5,712 nucleotides of DNA from Actinomycetota bacterium (GCA_012271125.1 JAAXHB010000166.1:1-5712), one strand, 5' to 3'; shown: positions 1 through 5,619, counted from the first letter of the stretch. Numbers and translations are program-made. Notes: generated from the sequence alone by a model not told the origin.

Positions 1-539
1 GCGTAGTTGCCTTGTCCGATTGAGCCCATCAGCCCAGCCCCGGAGGTGGTGTTGACGATTCGGGCTTCGGGTTGTTCAGCGGCTTTGGCACGGCTACGCC
101 AGTGCTCTATGGCATGGCGGGCCGGTGCGAAGTGTCCTTTGAGATGGACGCTGATGACGTCGTCCCATTCGGTTTCGCTCATGTTGACAAGCATCCGGTC
201 ACGCAAGAATCCGGCGTTGCTTACAAGTGTGTCGAGGTGTCCCCAAGTATCGACGGCTTTAGAGATCATGATTTGGGATTGGTTCCAGTCGGCAACGTCT
301 GAATGATCAACAATTGCTGAGCCGCCGAGTTCTGTAATTTCGGCGACGACTGCTTCAGCAGAGGCGAGCTTGTTATCCGACGTCGTCTTCATGTCAACGA
401 AAGAATCGCCTTCGCGTGTGACGCCAAGATCGTTGACAAGCACATGAGCACCTTCGGCGGCAAATGCCAAGGCGTGAGCTCGTCCCAAGCCTCCGCCGGC
501 GCCTGTCACAACCACTACTCGTCCGTCACACATACCCAT
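1..539 (-). CDS. Short-chain dehydrogenase/reductase, N-terminal part, cut by left window edge
   Basis: This is an NAD(P)-dependent oxidoreductase of the SDR superfamily; 179 residues are visible. The reverse strand reads a Rossmann nucleotide-binding motif TGAGGGLGR (residues 12-20), VNDLG closing beta-2 (35-39), SNAG (107-110) and NTTSGAG with the catalytic Ser at 166. Catalytic Tyr179 is the last full codon; its YxxxK lysine lies outside the window. The NDLG signature and the SGAGLMGSIGQGNY stretch resemble the hydroxyacyl-CoA dehydrogenase type (peroxisomal MFE-2 and actinobacterial ChsB1-like enzymes), so oxidation of a 3-hydroxyacyl-CoA in fatty acid or steroid side-chain breakdown is likely but inferred. 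An insert of about ten residues after NDLG (around 40-58) is longer than I expect. The start is ATG 539; ATG 533, in the same frame, is an alternative. No Shine-Dalgarno sequence precedes either, suggesting a leaderless message. It is divergent to the cyclase gene, 21 bp away. Confidence 0.9.
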   Translation of the reverse strand, partial: MGMCDGRVVVVTGAGGGLGRAHALAFAAEGAHVLVNDLGVTREGDSFVDMKTTSDNKLASAEAVVAEITELGGSAIVDHSDVADWNQSQIMISKAVDTWGHLDTLVSNAGFLRDRMLVNMSETEWDDVISVHLKGHFAPARHAIEHWRSRAKAAEQPEARIVNTTSGAGLMGSIGQGNY

Positions 540-560
540 AGAACTTTTATCGTAAAGCCG
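540..560. promoter_or_regulatory. Possible overlapping divergent promoter with near-symmetric -10 element
   Basis: The 21-bp gap between two divergent starts contains TTTATCGTAAA (546-556), a near-palindrome with TTTA/TAAA arms. Read on plus it offers a -10 hexamer TATCGT (548-553), 7 nt before GTG 561, with GTCACA (525-530, 4 of 6 matches to TTGACA) at a 17-nt spacing. Read on minus it offers TACGAT (554-549), 9 nt before ATG 539; its best -35, TTGCAA (578-573), has a loose 19-nt spacing. Both messages would be leaderless or nearly so, consistent with the lack of Shine-Dalgarno sequences. This is inferred from hexamer matching only. Confidence 0.35.
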
Positions 561-1514
561 GTGCGTGGATTGGTTGCAATAGTGCTAATCGTTGGATGCA
601 GCACACAGAGCTCAACACCTACAGAGAAATTTGATTACGTACCTGAAACCAGCACAGCACCATCGACCACAAGCGCGTCCACGAGTACGTCCACAAGTGT
701 CGGGGTTTCAACTTTTGATGCTTCTACGCCTGAGATGTCTCCTTTTCCTTCGTTATCAAATACCGGTGGTGTTGCTGAATGGAGCGTCGAGATCATCGAG
801 CGTGTGCCTCATGACCCAACTGCGTTTACGCAAGGTCTCGAAATCGAGGACGGCGTGGCATATGAAAGCACTGGCCTTTGGGGAGAGTCCTCAGTGGCAA
901 CGCTTGACCCGCAATCTTGGGAGCTGCGTGATCGAGTCTCTATTGATGACGATTTCTTTGGCGAAGGGGTCACCGTTGTCGACGACCGTTTGATTCAGCT
1001 CACTTGGCTGTCAGAGATTGCGCTTGTATATGACCGTCACACGCTGGAGCAGGTTGGCGAGTTTCGTTATGACGGTGAAGGCTGGGGTTTGTGCCATATG
1101 GAGTCTGGCCCCTTGTACTCAAGTCGGCATCTAGACGGTGACTTGTGGATGTCGGACGGTTCGAATCATCTGACTCGACGTGACCCAAACACCTTCGAAG
1201 TGCTGGAGGTTCTCAGCGTCGGCGACTGGGAGAACTTGAACGAGCTTGAGTGCATCGATGGAATGGTTGTCGCCAATATTTGGCAAACCGATTCTCTGAT
1301 TGTCATTGACGTAACCCAGCCAGGTGACGCAACCGTGGTGGCGACAATTGACGCCGCTGCTGTCGTTGTCGATGCTCAAGCTTCGGCTGCCGATATGGGC
1401 ATTGACATTGACGTGCTCAACGGTGTCGCCGATCCTCAAGATGACTCCGGCACTCTGTGGATGACGGGCAAACTCTGGCCCTATCTTTACCGAGTCCGCC
1501 TCACACCGGCGTAG
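561..1514 (+). CDS. Glutaminyl-peptide cyclotransferase (plant/papaya-type), predicted lipoprotein
   Basis: This enzyme converts N-terminal Gln of peptides into pyroglutamate, releasing ammonia. The family (glutamine cyclotransferase, five-bladed beta-propeller, papaya type) is recognised from successive motifs: FTQGLE (89-94), YESTGLWGESS, FGEGVT, LTW, GEGWGL, MSDGS, LNELE, VANIWQTDSL and MTGKLWPYLYRV near the C terminus. The 317-residue length fits a secreted member. The N terminus is MR, a short hydrophobic run and lipobox IVGC (Cys13), then a Ser/Thr/Pro-rich linker to about residue 73, so it is probably lipid-anchored outside the membrane. GTG 561 is chosen because longer starts (ATG 444, GTG 474) overlap the opposite gene and add 29-39 non-signal residues. 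The signal is short for a lipoprotein and no Shine-Dalgarno is seen, so the start is less certain than the function. About ten extra residues sit between GWGL and MSDGS. Confidence 0.9.
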   Translation: MRGLVAIVLIVGCSTQSSTPTEKFDYVPETSTAPSTTSASTSTSTSVGVSTFDASTPEMSPFPSLSNTGGVAEWSVEIIERVPHDPTAFTQGLEIEDGVAYESTGLWGESSVATLDPQSWELRDRVSIDDDFFGEGVTVVDDRLIQLTWLSEIALVYDRHTLEQVGEFRYDGEGWGLCHMESGPLYSSRHLDGDLWMSDGSNHLTRRDPNTFEVLEVLSVGDWENLNELECIDGMVVANIWQTDSLIVIDVTQPGDATVVATIDAAAVVVDAQASAADMGIDIDVLNGVADPQDDSGTLWMTGKLWPYLYRVRLTPA

Positions 1515-1527
1515 GATTCGCGGCTAA

Positions 1528-1567
1528 TGCCAGCACTGGTAGTCACCTGCCAACACTGGTAGTCACC
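1528..1567. repeat. Tandem 20-bp direct repeat, two copies, one mismatch (operator candidate)
   Basis: Copy 1 (1528-1547) and copy 2 (1548-1567) abut exactly and differ only at the sixth base (G against A). Copy 1 contains a dyad, CCAG-CA-CTGG (1530-1539), that extends outward to TGCCAG/CTGGTA with one mismatch or G-U pair. The change in copy 2 weakens it. A 20-bp period is about two helical turns, so proteins bound at both copies would lie on the same DNA face. I found no third copy by eye in the window. Confidence 0.75.
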
Positions 1568-1575
1568 AAAATAAT
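1547..1575 (+). promoter_or_regulatory. Candidate promoter for the HAD-like gene, overlapping repeat copy 2
   Basis: CTGCCA (1547-1552, 4 of 6 to TTGACA) and AATAAT (1570-1575, 5 of 6 to TATAAT) are separated by exactly 17 nt. Transcription would start near 1582, giving a leader of about 20 nt that includes GGAGGT. Repeat copy 2 fills most of the spacer and copy 1 lies just upstream of the -35, which would suit control by a repressor. The promoter is inferred from consensus matching only. Confidence 0.35.
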
Positions 1576-1590
1576 CGCCGCGAATTAAAC

Positions 1591-1596
1591 GGAGGT
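1591..1596 (+). promoter_or_regulatory. Strong Shine-Dalgarno site GGAGGT
   Basis: GGAGGT ends 5 nt before ATG 1602. It fixes the start of the HAD-like gene and is the only strong ribosome binding site on the plus strand of the window. The other plus-strand genes have none that is clear. Confidence 0.85.
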
Positions 1597-1601
1597 CACA
1601 A

Positions 1602-2198
1602 ATGGCAACAGGGCAAAAGGTCGCCGTCACCGTTGACGGAGTTGTTATCGACTGGATGAAGGGGCTGCGGTCTCATGTGGGAGCACGGCTGCGTGTTGCG
1701 CCGCGTCATCTCACGCCGAACGTCTCATGGAATCTGTCGGAGTGGGGCGTGGATGATCCGACCCCGTATCTTCGCAACTTTTTGACGTCGCCAATGGCGG
1801 CTCGTGTGGATGCCATTGGTGGCGCAGCCGAGGGCTTGGCTCAAATGCGTGACGCTGGGATGTTGGTGCAGGCCGTCACCCGTCGACAGCACATGGTGGG
1901 CGACGACGGCGCTGATCAGTCCAAGGCGCACGACATCACTTTGCAGTGGTTCAACGACCATCCTGAGCTGGGCGTTGAGGCCGGCGATGTGGTTTTTACC
2001 AACGACCCTGTTTCAGTTGATGCCGATATTTGGATTGACAATGCCCCACGACGGGTGGAGCGTCTGATTGATGCTGACCGGTCGGTTTGGGTGTTGCCTC
2101 AGCCATGGAATCGTTCTGTGCAGACTCGCACCGGGGTGAACGTGTTGTTTGACGGCTGGGATTCCGTTGGGGATTTGATCGCCAAACACACCGGCTAG
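1602..2198 (+). CDS. HAD-like protein resembling 5'(3')-deoxyribonucleotidases, nucleophile Asp replaced
   Basis: This 198-residue protein has the outline of the HAD superfamily, closest by eye to the NT5C-type 5' nucleotidases. Motif I is VAVTVDGVVIDW (7-18): the general acid/base Asp12 and following Gly are kept, but the nucleophile position that should be Asp holds Thr10 (codon ACC). Motif II is LVQAVTRRQ with Thr93. The motif III/IV region reads VSVDADIWIDNAPRR (137-151): the usual Lys is not seen and the Asp-Asp pair is Asp146-Asn147. The C-terminal VWVLPQPWN (162-170) also matches the nucleotidase layout. Without the nucleophile, ordinary phosphatase action is unlikely, so it may bind a ligand or regulate; its role is unknown. 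ATG 1602 is supported by GGAGGT. It follows the cyclase by 87 nt and precedes the amidohydrolase by 27 nt. Confidence 0.75.
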   Translation: MATGQKVAVTVDGVVIDWMKGLRSHVGARLRVAPRHLTPNVSWNLSEWGVDDPTPYLRNFLTSPMAARVDAIGGAAEGLAQMRDAGMLVQAVTRRQHMVGDDGADQSKAHDITLQWFNDHPELGVEAGDVVFTNDPVSVDADIWIDNAPRRVERLIDADRSVWVLPQPWNRSVQTRTGVNVLFDGWDSVGDLIAKHTG

Positions 2199-2203
2199 AA
2201 CCA

Positions 2204-2219
2204 GGCGGCAGCAGCCGTC
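2204..2219 (+). other. GC-rich hairpin just before the amidohydrolase start
   Basis: GGCGGC (2204-2209) can pair with GCCGTC (2214-2219) around the 4-nt loop AGCA, giving a 6-bp stem with one G-U pair. It occupies the place where a Shine-Dalgarno would be, ending 6 nt before ATG 2226. No T-run follows, so termination is unlikely. It might modulate translation of the downstream gene or may be chance. Confidence 0.35.
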
Positions 2220-2225
2220 GTTCAC

Positions 2226-3944
2226 ATGCGAACCAGTCCGATTCGCGCAGTTGCCGGATGGTTTGGTACACGAATTGGCAAACGGCGCTCCAGCGCTAAG
2301 TCCAAACGAACTGACAACAGGCTTGGTCAGCAGAGACCTGGTAAAGCCCAGTCTGGTAAAAGTGCCTTAACTCAAGGGGCGGTTTCTCGACGGAAAATCC
2401 TCATTGCGCTTGGATTCGGCGCGACCAATGTCGCAGTGCTGCGCAAACTCGGTGCTGAGCCTGAAAGCGTTGTCGACACGCCAACAACCACCACGGTTCC
2501 CGCTGTCACCACAGCACCACGTCAAGAATCACCTGAAGTTCCTGTTCTTGACGGCGCTGTCGCACAAGATGTCACCCATGATTTGGTCATTACCGGTGGC
2601 AGGGTCATCGACCCTGAAAGCGAGTTTGACGCTGTTGCCAATGTCGGCATCGTCGGCTCAACCATCAGTGTCATCACTGTTGATCCCAGCCCTGAGCCGT
2701 TGCGCGCTCAAGCTGTTGTTCAAGCTGATGGACTTGTGGTGGCACCTGGATTTATTGACATCTTGTCCTACAGTCCCAACGGGTATGGGGAGTGGTACAA
2801 GCTCGCTGACGGCGTTACCACGAATCTGGGGATGCATGGGCTGAACACTCGAGCCGCTGCTTGGTTTAATGCTCGACCCGATGGCAGCTATCCGGTTCAT
2901 TTTGGCGGGGCTTACGACCATTCGGCTGAGCGGGTCAACTTGGGCTTGGAGCCCTATGACACCGCCGATGCGAACGCGATACAAGCAATGGTGCGCCAAG
3001 CCGAACTTGACCTAGCCGACGGGTTTATCGGGTTGCACATGGAGCCTGAATACGTGCCAGGCACCACCACCGAAGAGCTGTTAGCACACGGTCGACTCGC
3101 CGCCGCTTATGACGTGCCTCTGTGCGTTCACGCCCGCTATTCAGACAATCTTGCACCGGGAACGAACCTTGACGCCATGCGTGAGCTGATCATGATAGCT
3201 CGTGAGACGGGGACCCATGTTCATGTGGAGCACATCAACTCAACGGGCGGAACCGGTGTTATGAGCGAGGCGTTGGCGATGATCGAATCGGGACGCTCAG
3301 AGGGATTGCGCCTCACCGCATGCGTGTATCCGTACGAGTTCTGGGCGACATATTTGCGTTCGGCGCGTTTCAATGACTGGCAAGAGAAGTACAGCATCAC
3401 CTATGGGGATTTGCAGGTGGCAGGCACGAACCAGCGGCTAACTGAGGCGACTTTTGCTGACGCGTTAGAGCAAAATGCTTTGACAGCTGCCTTTGCGATT
3501 CCCGCAGAAGACATTGCTGCAGCGCTGCAGGCGGACTTTGTGATGGTGGGCTCTGACGCCATCTTGGAGCCATCGCATCAGAATCATCCACGAGCGGTTG
3601 GGTGCTTCAGCCGGATTCTCAGGCATTATGTGCGTGAACTAGAGGTGCTCGACTTGCCAACGGCGCTGGCGAAGATGACAAGTCAACCGGCTCAACTTTT
3701 GCGGTCTCGCTGTGTTGAGCTACAGCGCAAGGGTCGGGTCGCGATTGGCGCAGACGCAGACTTGACGATCTTTGATCCGATAGCGATTTCGGATCAGGCA
3801 ACGATCAACAATCCTGCACAGCCATCAGTTGGAGTTGAATGGGTGCTGGTGGAGGGTCAGGTTTTGAAGACGCCTGGGGTGGATGTTGTTGGTTCTCGAT
3901 CTACTGGGTTGCGGGTAGGGCGGGGGTTGCGTTCTGACATTTAG
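2226..3944 (+). CDS. Tat-exported amidohydrolase, D-aminoacylase/N-acyl-D-amino-acid deacylase-like, variant metal site
   Basis: This 572-residue member of the amidohydrolase superfamily would hydrolyse an amide or N-acyl bond; the substrate is unknown. The N terminus is long and basic, with twin-arginine motif SRRKIL (54-59), a hydrophobic stretch to about 72, and a Thr/Pro-rich linker (84-106), so export by Tat is likely. The catalytic domain opens at HDLVITGGRVIDP (118-130). The usual FIDxHxH is FIDILSYSP (176-184), with Leu180 and Tyr182 in place of both His. The usual GNCG Cys position reads MHG with His204. His302 (CVHAR), His336 (HVEHIN), Asp444 (VGSDA) and the HPRAVGCFSR segment (454-463) are retained. 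It ends with GADADLTIFDP (508-517) and a typical VLVEGQ strand. ATG 2226 is the only usable start in frame upstream of the Tat motif. No Shine-Dalgarno is seen, only a hairpin, so coupling to the gene before it is possible. Confidence 0.85.
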   Translation: MRTSPIRAVAGWFGTRIGKRRSSAKSKRTDNRLGQQRPGKAQSGKSALTQGAVSRRKILIALGFGATNVAVLRKLGAEPESVVDTPTTTTVPAVTTAPRQESPEVPVLDGAVAQDVTHDLVITGGRVIDPESEFDAVANVGIVGSTISVITVDPSPEPLRAQAVVQADGLVVAPGFIDILSYSPNGYGEWYKLADGVTTNLGMHGLNTRAAAWFNARPDGSYPVHFGGAYDHSAERVNLGLEPYDTADANAIQAMVRQAELDLADGFIGLHMEPEYVPGTTTEELLAHGRLAAAYDVPLCVHARYSDNLAPGTNLDAMRELIMIARETGTHVHVEHINSTGGTGVMSEALAMIESGRSEGLRLTACVYPYEFWATYLRSARFNDWQEKYSITYGDLQVAGTNQRLTEATFADALEQNALTAAFAIPAEDIAAALQADFVMVGSDAILEPSHQNHPRAVGCFSRILRHYVRELEVLDLPTALAKMTSQPAQLLRSRCVELQRKGRVAIGADADLTIFDPIAISDQATINNPAQPSVGVEWVLVEGQVLKTPGVDVVGSRSTGLRVGRGLRSDI

Positions 3945-3953
3945 ACTGCCGGC

Positions 3954-4439
3954 ATGAGTTTCAAGGTCGGCGACAAGGTCGTGTACCCCCACCATGGTGC
4001 CGCCACGATCATCAAGGTCGAAAAGCGTGAGTTTGAGGGCAAAAAACAGGACTATTTGGTGTTGAAGATGTCACACGGCGACCTTGTGGTATCCGTGCCG
4101 CCTGACAAGGCTGAAGAGGTCGGTATGCGCTGGCCTATCGAAGCCGACGACGTTGACGACTTGCTTGATGTGCTGGCTCGTCGAGACATTCGTGAGCCTG
4201 CCAACTGGTCACGCCGTTACAAGAATCATCAAGAAAAGCTCAAGTCCGGCGACGTCTATCAGGTTGCAGAGGTGGTGCGCAATCTGGCTCGCCGGCAAAT
4301 GGATCGTGGCTTGTCAGCAGGTGAGAAAAATCTCTATAACACTGCTCGCACTGTTTTAGTATCTGAGTTGTCGTTTGCTTTAGGCGTCAGCGAAGACGAT
4401 GTTGGCGAGCGAGTAGACGAGGCGCTCAACCGCCCTTAG
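3954..4439 (+). CDS. carD: CarD-family RNA polymerase-binding transcription regulator
   Basis: CarD binds the RNA polymerase beta subunit and stabilises the open promoter complex, notably at rRNA promoters. The 161-residue product matches the mycobacterial protein (162 aa) from end to end. Residues 1-17 (FKVGD, VVYPHHGAA) begin the RNAP-interaction domain. NWSRRYK carries Trp85, the residue that wedges into the upstream edge of the bubble, at the same number as in M. tuberculosis. GDVYQVAEVVRNL and RGLSAGEKNLYNTAR form the helical DNA-binding domain. Arg25 is kept, but the position of mycobacterial Arg47 is Ser47. The N terminus aligns exactly with ATG 3954. No Shine-Dalgarno is seen; TAGACT (3942-3947), overlapping the preceding stop codon, could be a -10 for a leaderless transcript. 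The ispD/ispF genes often found after carD in actinobacteria are absent; a convergent thiolase follows. Confidence 0.97.
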   Translation: MSFKVGDKVVYPHHGAATIIKVEKREFEGKKQDYLVLKMSHGDLVVSVPPDKAEEVGMRWPIEADDVDDLLDVLARRDIREPANWSRRYKNHQEKLKSGDVYQVAEVVRNLARRQMDRGLSAGEKNLYNTARTVLVSELSFALGVSEDDVGERVDEALNRP

Positions 4440-4449
4440 CGTTTCTTTT
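4422..4449 (+). terminator. Weak candidate terminator at the end of carD
   Basis: CGCT (4423-4426) can pair with AGCG (4438-4441), with a flanking G-U pair, around an 11-nt loop and directly followed by TTTCTTTT (4442-4449). An alternative stem pairs GGCG (4421-4424) with CGCC (4431-4434). The stem is short. The location, in the 13-nt gap between convergent genes, suits a terminator for carD. No equivalent T-run is seen for the thiolase direction. Confidence 0.3.
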
Positions 4450-4452
4450 AAC

Positions 4453-5607
4453 TTAGGTGCAGCGTTCAATAACTGTGACGTTGGCTTGGCCGCCGCCTTC
4501 ACACATCGTTTGAAATCCCCAACGCCCGCTACTGCGTTCAAGCTCGTGCACCAGAGTCGTCATCAGCTTCGCACCGGAACAGCCGAGGGGATGTCCTAAG
4601 GCAATAGCACCGCCGTTGACATTGACCTTGGCGTGGTCGACGTCGTGTTCTTGCATCCACGCCAATGGAACGCAAGCAAAGGCTTCGTTGCACTCGAACA
4701 GGTCAAAGTCATCGATGGTCATACCGGTCTTGTCAAGCGCATATTCGGTCGCTGGTATTGGGCCGGTGAGCATGTAGATCGGATCATCGCCTCGCACCGA
4801 CATGTGATGAACCCGTGCCTTGGGTTTTAAGCCATGATCTTTGACAGCCTGTTCAGAGGCAACCAGCACTGCAGCGGCACCGTCGCTAATTTGGCTGGCA
4901 ACGGCTGCGGTCAGGCGACCATCGGGTGCTAACGGTGCTAGGGATTGCATCTTTTCAAGCGTTGTATCTCGGCGAGGTCCTTCATCGGCTTGGCAGTCGT
5001 CCACGGCAACGATTTCGGCGTCAAATCTGCCTTCGTCCTGGGCTTGGATTGCTCGACGGTGACTTTCTAAGGCAAATTGTTCCATATGATCTCGAGTTAT
5101 GTCCCAACGCTGAGCGATCAGCTCTGCACCTCTGAACTGGGAAACCTCTTGTGTGCCGTAACGCTTGACCCAACCTTCTGAACCCGAAAACGGGTCGGCG
5201 TGACCTAGCGGTTCAGCAGCGGTAAGCGAATATGAGATCGGCACCATTGACATGTTCTGCACGCCACCGGCAATTACTAGATCGCAAGTGCCGGACTTGA
5301 CCGCCATCGCTGCGAAGCTGACCGCTTGTTGGCCTGAGCCGCATTGCCGGTCAATGGTTACACCTGGAACTGATTCGGGCATGCCGGCAGCGAGCCAGCT
5401 GGTGCGGGCAATGTCGCCGGCGTTGGGGCCAACATTGTCGAGGTTGCCGAATATGACGTCTTCTACGGTGTGGGGGTCAACGTCGTTTCGGTCGACAATT
5501 TCAGTGAGCACAGCGGCACCTAGATCAGCAGGATGCACCGCCGATAATGCTCCACCTCGGCGACCTGTTGGTGTGCGCACCGCATCAACTATGTATGCCT
5601 CGCTCAT
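4453..5607 (-). CDS. Acetyl-CoA acetyltransferase (thiolase), FadA5-like
   Basis: Thiolase catalyses CoA-dependent cleavage of 3-ketoacyl-CoA, or the reverse condensation, in the cytoplasm. The 384-residue protein has the whole fold. Acyl-accepting Cys89 lies in DRQCGSGQQ, NEAFA follows FDLFEC, GGAIALGHPLGCSG carries His339, and CEGGGQ near the C terminus carries Cys369. GVQNMSMVPIS and SQISDGAAAVL are also typical. By recollection it resembles actinobacterial degradative thiolases such as mycobacterial FadA5 (VTIDRQCGSGQQ, VNVNGGAIALGHP) more than biosynthetic ones. A role in fatty acid or steroid side-chain breakdown is therefore inferred, consistent with the dehydrogenase at the left edge. 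ATG 5607 is chosen over ATG 5664 because AAGGAG sits 6 nt before it and the protein then begins like the family (MSEAYIVDAVRTPTGRR). It is convergent with carD and divergent from the tRNA. Confidence 0.96.
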   Translation of the reverse strand: MSEAYIVDAVRTPTGRRGGALSAVHPADLGAAVLTEIVDRNDVDPHTVEDVIFGNLDNVGPNAGDIARTSWLAAGMPESVPGVTIDRQCGSGQQAVSFAAMAVKSGTCDLVIAGGVQNMSMVPISYSLTAAEPLGHADPFSGSEGWVKRYGTQEVSQFRGAELIAQRWDITRDHMEQFALESHRRAIQAQDEGRFDAEIVAVDDCQADEGPRRDTTLEKMQSLAPLAPDGRLTAAVASQISDGAAAVLVASEQAVKDHGLKPKARVHHMSVRGDDPIYMLTGPIPATEYALDKTGMTIDDFDLFECNEAFACVPLAWMQEHDVDHAKVNVNGGAIALGHPLGCSGAKLMTTLVHELERSSGRWGFQTMCEGGGQANVTVIERCT

Positions 5608-5613
5608 TTTGCT

Positions 5614-5619
5614 CTCCTT
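5614..5619 (-). promoter_or_regulatory. Shine-Dalgarno site AAGGAG for the thiolase
   Basis: On the minus strand AAGGAG is followed by 6 nt (AGCAAA) and then ATG at 5607. This places the start 19 codons downstream of the longest possible reading frame. Confidence 0.85.

Larger units (their letters stand above)
1516..1585. repeat. Inverted repeat, 9-bp arms, enclosing the tandem repeat
   Basis: ATTCGCGGC (1516-1524) and GCCGCGAAT (1577-1585) are perfect reverse complements separated by 52 nt. The left arm starts one base after the cyclase stop codon (1512-1514) and the right arm ends 5 nt before the GGAGGT of the next gene. No T-run follows, so it is not a classical intrinsic terminator. It may form the base of an RNA structure or mark the ends of a small inserted cassette. 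Confidence 0.6.

Noticed and set aside
7..306. Plus-strand open frame over the dehydrogenase
   Set aside because: It is opposite a well-supported SDR coding frame and its translation has no recognisable features.
444..560. Extending the cyclase to ATG 444 or GTG 474
   Set aside because: The added residues lie antisense to the conserved nucleotide-binding start of the dehydrogenase, show no signal or domain character, and would place the lipobox over 40 residues from the N terminus.
1131..1439. Minus-strand open frame within the cyclase
   Set aside because: It overlaps conserved propeller motifs of the real gene on the other strand and has no family character.
1528..1567. CRISPR-like repeat
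   Set aside because: The two 20-bp copies abut with no spacer and no further copies or cas genes are present.
1516..1585. Intrinsic terminator of the cyclase
   Set aside because: The stem arms are 52 nt apart and are followed by TAAACGGAGG, not by a T-run.
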